The position numbers and the translations under genes are program-made. Source: Blastococcus sp. TML/M2B (lineage in GTDB: Bacteria > Actinomycetota > Actinomycetes > Mycobacteriales > Geodermatophilaceae). From it: a stretch of 64,000 nt of DNA. How positions within the stretch are numbered: the stretch's first letter is position 1; each line of letters begins with the position of its first letter. The notes beneath the pieces were generated by a model that had not been told where the DNA came from, searched no databases, and worked only from the letters and a program-made list of their open reading frames with translations. The DNA lies in the NCBI RefSeq assembly GCF_016612865.1, contig NZ_JAENZZ010000002.1, positions 806,001 through 870,000 on the forward strand, in the 5' to 3' direction. Positions 62,391 through 64,000 of the stretch are shown piece by piece.

Positions 62391-63137
62391 CTACTGGGCC
62401 GAGCGGCGCATCGACCACATCTGCGCCGGGCGCTCCGACTGCATCGCGACGTCCCACGGGATCGCGCCGTTGACGACCTCCTTGCGGAAGTTGCCCACCG
62501 CCACCCGCGCCAGCTCCGGGTCGGCCGCCACGCGCTGCGCCAGCTCGATCGCCCGGCCCTCGACCGCCGCGTCGTCCAGCGACTCCCACGCCAGCCCGAG
62601 CTCGACGGCCTTGTCGCCGTTGATCTCCTCGCCGAACAGCGCCATCGCCGCCGCGGCCTCCCGGCCGATCAGCCGCGACAGGATGACGAAGTGCCCGCCG
62701 CCCGGGTGCATACCGCGCCGCAGGAAGCCCGCGAGGAGGCGGACGTCGCGAGCCACGATCCGCAGGTCCGCCGCCAGCAGCATGTTCATGCCGGCACCCA
62801 CCGCCGAGCCACGCACCGCCGCCACGGTCGGCACGCGGACCTGGCCCAGCCGGTAGAAGGAGTCGTAGATCTTGCCCATGCCCTCGTAGGCGTCCGGCGT
62901 CGCCGGGTCCTTGCCGGCCGAAGTCAGCGTCGCGACGTCGCCGCCCGCGCAGAACGACTTGCCGACGCCGCGGATGACCAGCGCGCCCACCTCCGGCTTC
63001 GCGTCCACCTCGTCGAAGGTCGCGATCAGCTGGTCGGCCATGCCGGGCGTCAGCGCGTTGCGCCGGTCCGGGGCGTTCAGCGTCACGATCGCGACGCCGC
63101 CGTCCACCTCGAGCAGCACTTCACCGGTTTCGGCCAC
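62391..63137 (-). CDS. Enoyl-CoA hydratase/isomerase family protein
   Basis: A 248-residue crotonase-fold protein: GGVAIVTLNAPDRRNALT, GVGKSFCAGGDVATL (CoA/oxyanion region) and AAVRGSAVGAGMNML (second oxyanion Gly). The positions where enoyl-CoA hydratase has its two catalytic Glu residues fall in GFLRRGMHPGGG and AAAAMALFG, where no Glu is seen. The specific hydratase reaction is therefore doubtful, and another crotonase activity (isomerase, thioesterase or other) is possible. GTG 63137 follows GAGAGGTGGG. A 116-bp piece of this gene is duplicated at 58231-58346. Confidence 0.87.
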   Translation of the reverse strand: MAETGEVLLEVDGGVAIVTLNAPDRRNALTPGMADQLIATFDEVDAKPEVGALVIRGVGKSFCAGGDVATLTSAGKDPATPDAYEGMGKIYDSFYRLGQVRVPTVAAVRGSAVGAGMNMLLAADLRIVARDVRLLAGFLRRGMHPGGGHFVILSRLIGREAAAAMALFGEEINGDKAVELGLAWESLDDAAVEGRAIELAQRVAADPELARVAVGNFRKEVVNGAIPWDVAMQSERPAQMWSMRRSAQ

Positions 63138-63234
63138 GAGCCCACCTCTCGAACGAGCGCACCGGCCCCGACGCCGGCTCCGCCTCTCTGACAGGCATCA
63201 GACCACGGGCCGCGGCGGTCTGCGCCATGGCGTC

Positions 63235-64000
63235 TCAGCCCTCGTCGTCCTTGTCTTCGCCGCCACGCCAACGACCTGCTCGCGCGGCAATGCCGCTGGA
63301 CAGCTTGCCGGTCACCGATCGCGCCTTGCCGAAGGTCTCGGTGCCGAGCTGCTTGGCGACGCCGAGCCCGTCGGCCCCCGTCGCGAGGGCCGCGTCCCTG
63401 GCTTCGACCGCGGCGGCACGCCAAGCCTTCGCCTCGAGCGCCGCTCCTCCGGACTCGATCCCCAAGCTGCCGTGGAAGCCGGCGACATCGAGGGCGACGC
63501 GTTCCCGCGATCGAACGACGGCCGGGGACTGCATGGGGTTCATCAGCACGTTTGCGTTCGCCTTCGCCGCTGCGGCGTCCATCCGGTTCAGCAGCTGAAC
63601 CGTGCACTCGGCGATGGTGTCGAGGCGCTTCTGCCTGGCCGCCTTCAGCCCGCGCCGGTGTCCGTCCAGATCGTCCGGGGCGACGTCGAGCACGCGGTCG
63701 AGCTCGAGCACCGCGATCGCGTCCTGGAGCTGGAAGCACCGCGCCAGCACGGCGAGCCACTCCTGGGCCTTCGCCTCGGCGGTCTTCGCCGCCTTCGCCA
63801 GGTCAGCGATGGTCGACGTGCGCTCCACCTTGTCCGCGAGCGCGTCGAGCTGCCGCAGTGCGTACGCCTGCGTGCGCGCGATCGTCGCTGACGACGCCTG
63901 AACCTTCGACCACGTCACCTCGTTGACCCGACCGCCGTGCTCGCGGAGCGTCATGGCCTCGTCGATGTCGAAACCGACCCCGATCAGGTCCGCGATGACG
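63235..64000 (-). CDS. Coiled-coil hypothetical protein, 5' end outside the window
   Basis: At least 240 residues are visible. The frame stays open to the right edge (reading VIADLIGVGFDIDEAMTLRE), so the true start is outside. The product is almost all helical and rich in Ala, Lys and Arg, with AKAAKTAEAKAQEWLAVLAR and DGHRRGLKAARQKRLDTIAE, and ends with an acidic GGEDKDDEG tail. No domain was recognised. It is on the same strand as the enoyl-CoA hydratase-like gene, with a 97-bp gap. Confidence 0.72.
   Translation of the reverse strand, partial: VIADLIGVGFDIDEAMTLREHGGRVNEVTWSKVQASSATIARTQAYALRQLDALADKVERTSTIADLAKAAKTAEAKAQEWLAVLARCFQLQDAIAVLELDRVLDVAPDDLDGHRRGLKAARQKRLDTIAECTVQLLNRMDAAAAKANANVLMNPMQSPAVVRSRERVALDVAGFHGSLGIESGGAALEAKAWRAAAVEARDAALATGADGLGVAKQLGTETFGKARSVTGKLSSGIAARAGRWRGGEDKDDEG

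Noticed and set aside
1-64000. CRISPR array, prophage or integrative element
   Set aside because: No spaced direct repeats, no phage structural or integrase genes, and no tRNA-linked attachment repeat were seen.

Overview
The window is about 64 kb of very GC-rich DNA from an actinobacterium. A WhiB2-type regulator, a c-di-AMP (ydaO) riboswitch on an NlpC/P60 hydrolase, a PASTA protein, frequent GTG starts and TAGCGT-like -10 boxes all point there. The mix (phytochrome-SpoIIE phosphatase, many GGDEF and NarL-type regulators) is reminiscent of Geodermatophilaceae, but that placement is inference. No tRNA, rRNA, CRISPR array, integrase or complete insertion sequence was seen.

Left backbone (1-18 kb): a 5'-truncated rtcB; a DUF3048 lipoprotein; a light-sensing partner-switch set (phytochrome-PP2C phosphatase and STAS protein, divergent from an anti-sigma kinase); threonine ammonia-lyase with a frameshift; a 2-hydroxyacid dehydrogenase; the riboswitch-controlled cell-wall hydrolase; whiB; a HAD-like protein; a CocE/NonD hydrolase; a scar joining a 3'-truncated alcohol dehydrogenase to GGDEF remnants; an ADP-ribosylglycohydrolase-phosphatase fusion; a ScyD/ScyE-like secreted protein; and a PASTA/helix-hairpin-helix pair.

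Accessory region (18.4-57.8 kb). (a) A zinc-ribbon protein, a NERD-UvrD helicase and a DEDDh-BRCT exonuclease. (b) An NrtR-like Nudix regulator divergent from a tight operon of ARPP-1-like protein, ADP-ribosyltransferase (R-S-ExE motif) and SpoT-like HD hydrolase: an apparent NAD/ADP-ribose signalling or conflict module. (c) Poorly recognised genes at 26-29 kb, including a 40-codon ORF with a near-perfect ribosome binding site. (d) AddB-AddA-like helicase/nuclease, a second zinc-ribbon protein, a giant SF1 helicase-Vsr-winged-helix protein, a tandem SF2 helicase fusion ending in DUF3427, and an HNH endonuclease. (e) A five-gene, tightly coupled operon (PLD-SNF2 helicase, DUF4391, type III-like Mod, Res, DUF262/DUF1524) of visibly lower GC content. 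Together this reads as a defence island.

Right backbone (58.2-64 kb): a duplicated enoyl-CoA hydratase fragment at the island edge, a membrane protein, a histidine kinase/NarL regulator pair, the intact enoyl-CoA hydratase-like gene, and a coiled-coil protein cut by the window end.

Five genes are broken by single-base indels, mostly in short G/C runs (ilvA, 18.5 kb, 26.6-26.9 kb, 38.5 kb, 53.0 kb). This pattern suggests sequence errors at least as much as true decay. Coordinates and motifs were read by eye; no search or alignment was run.
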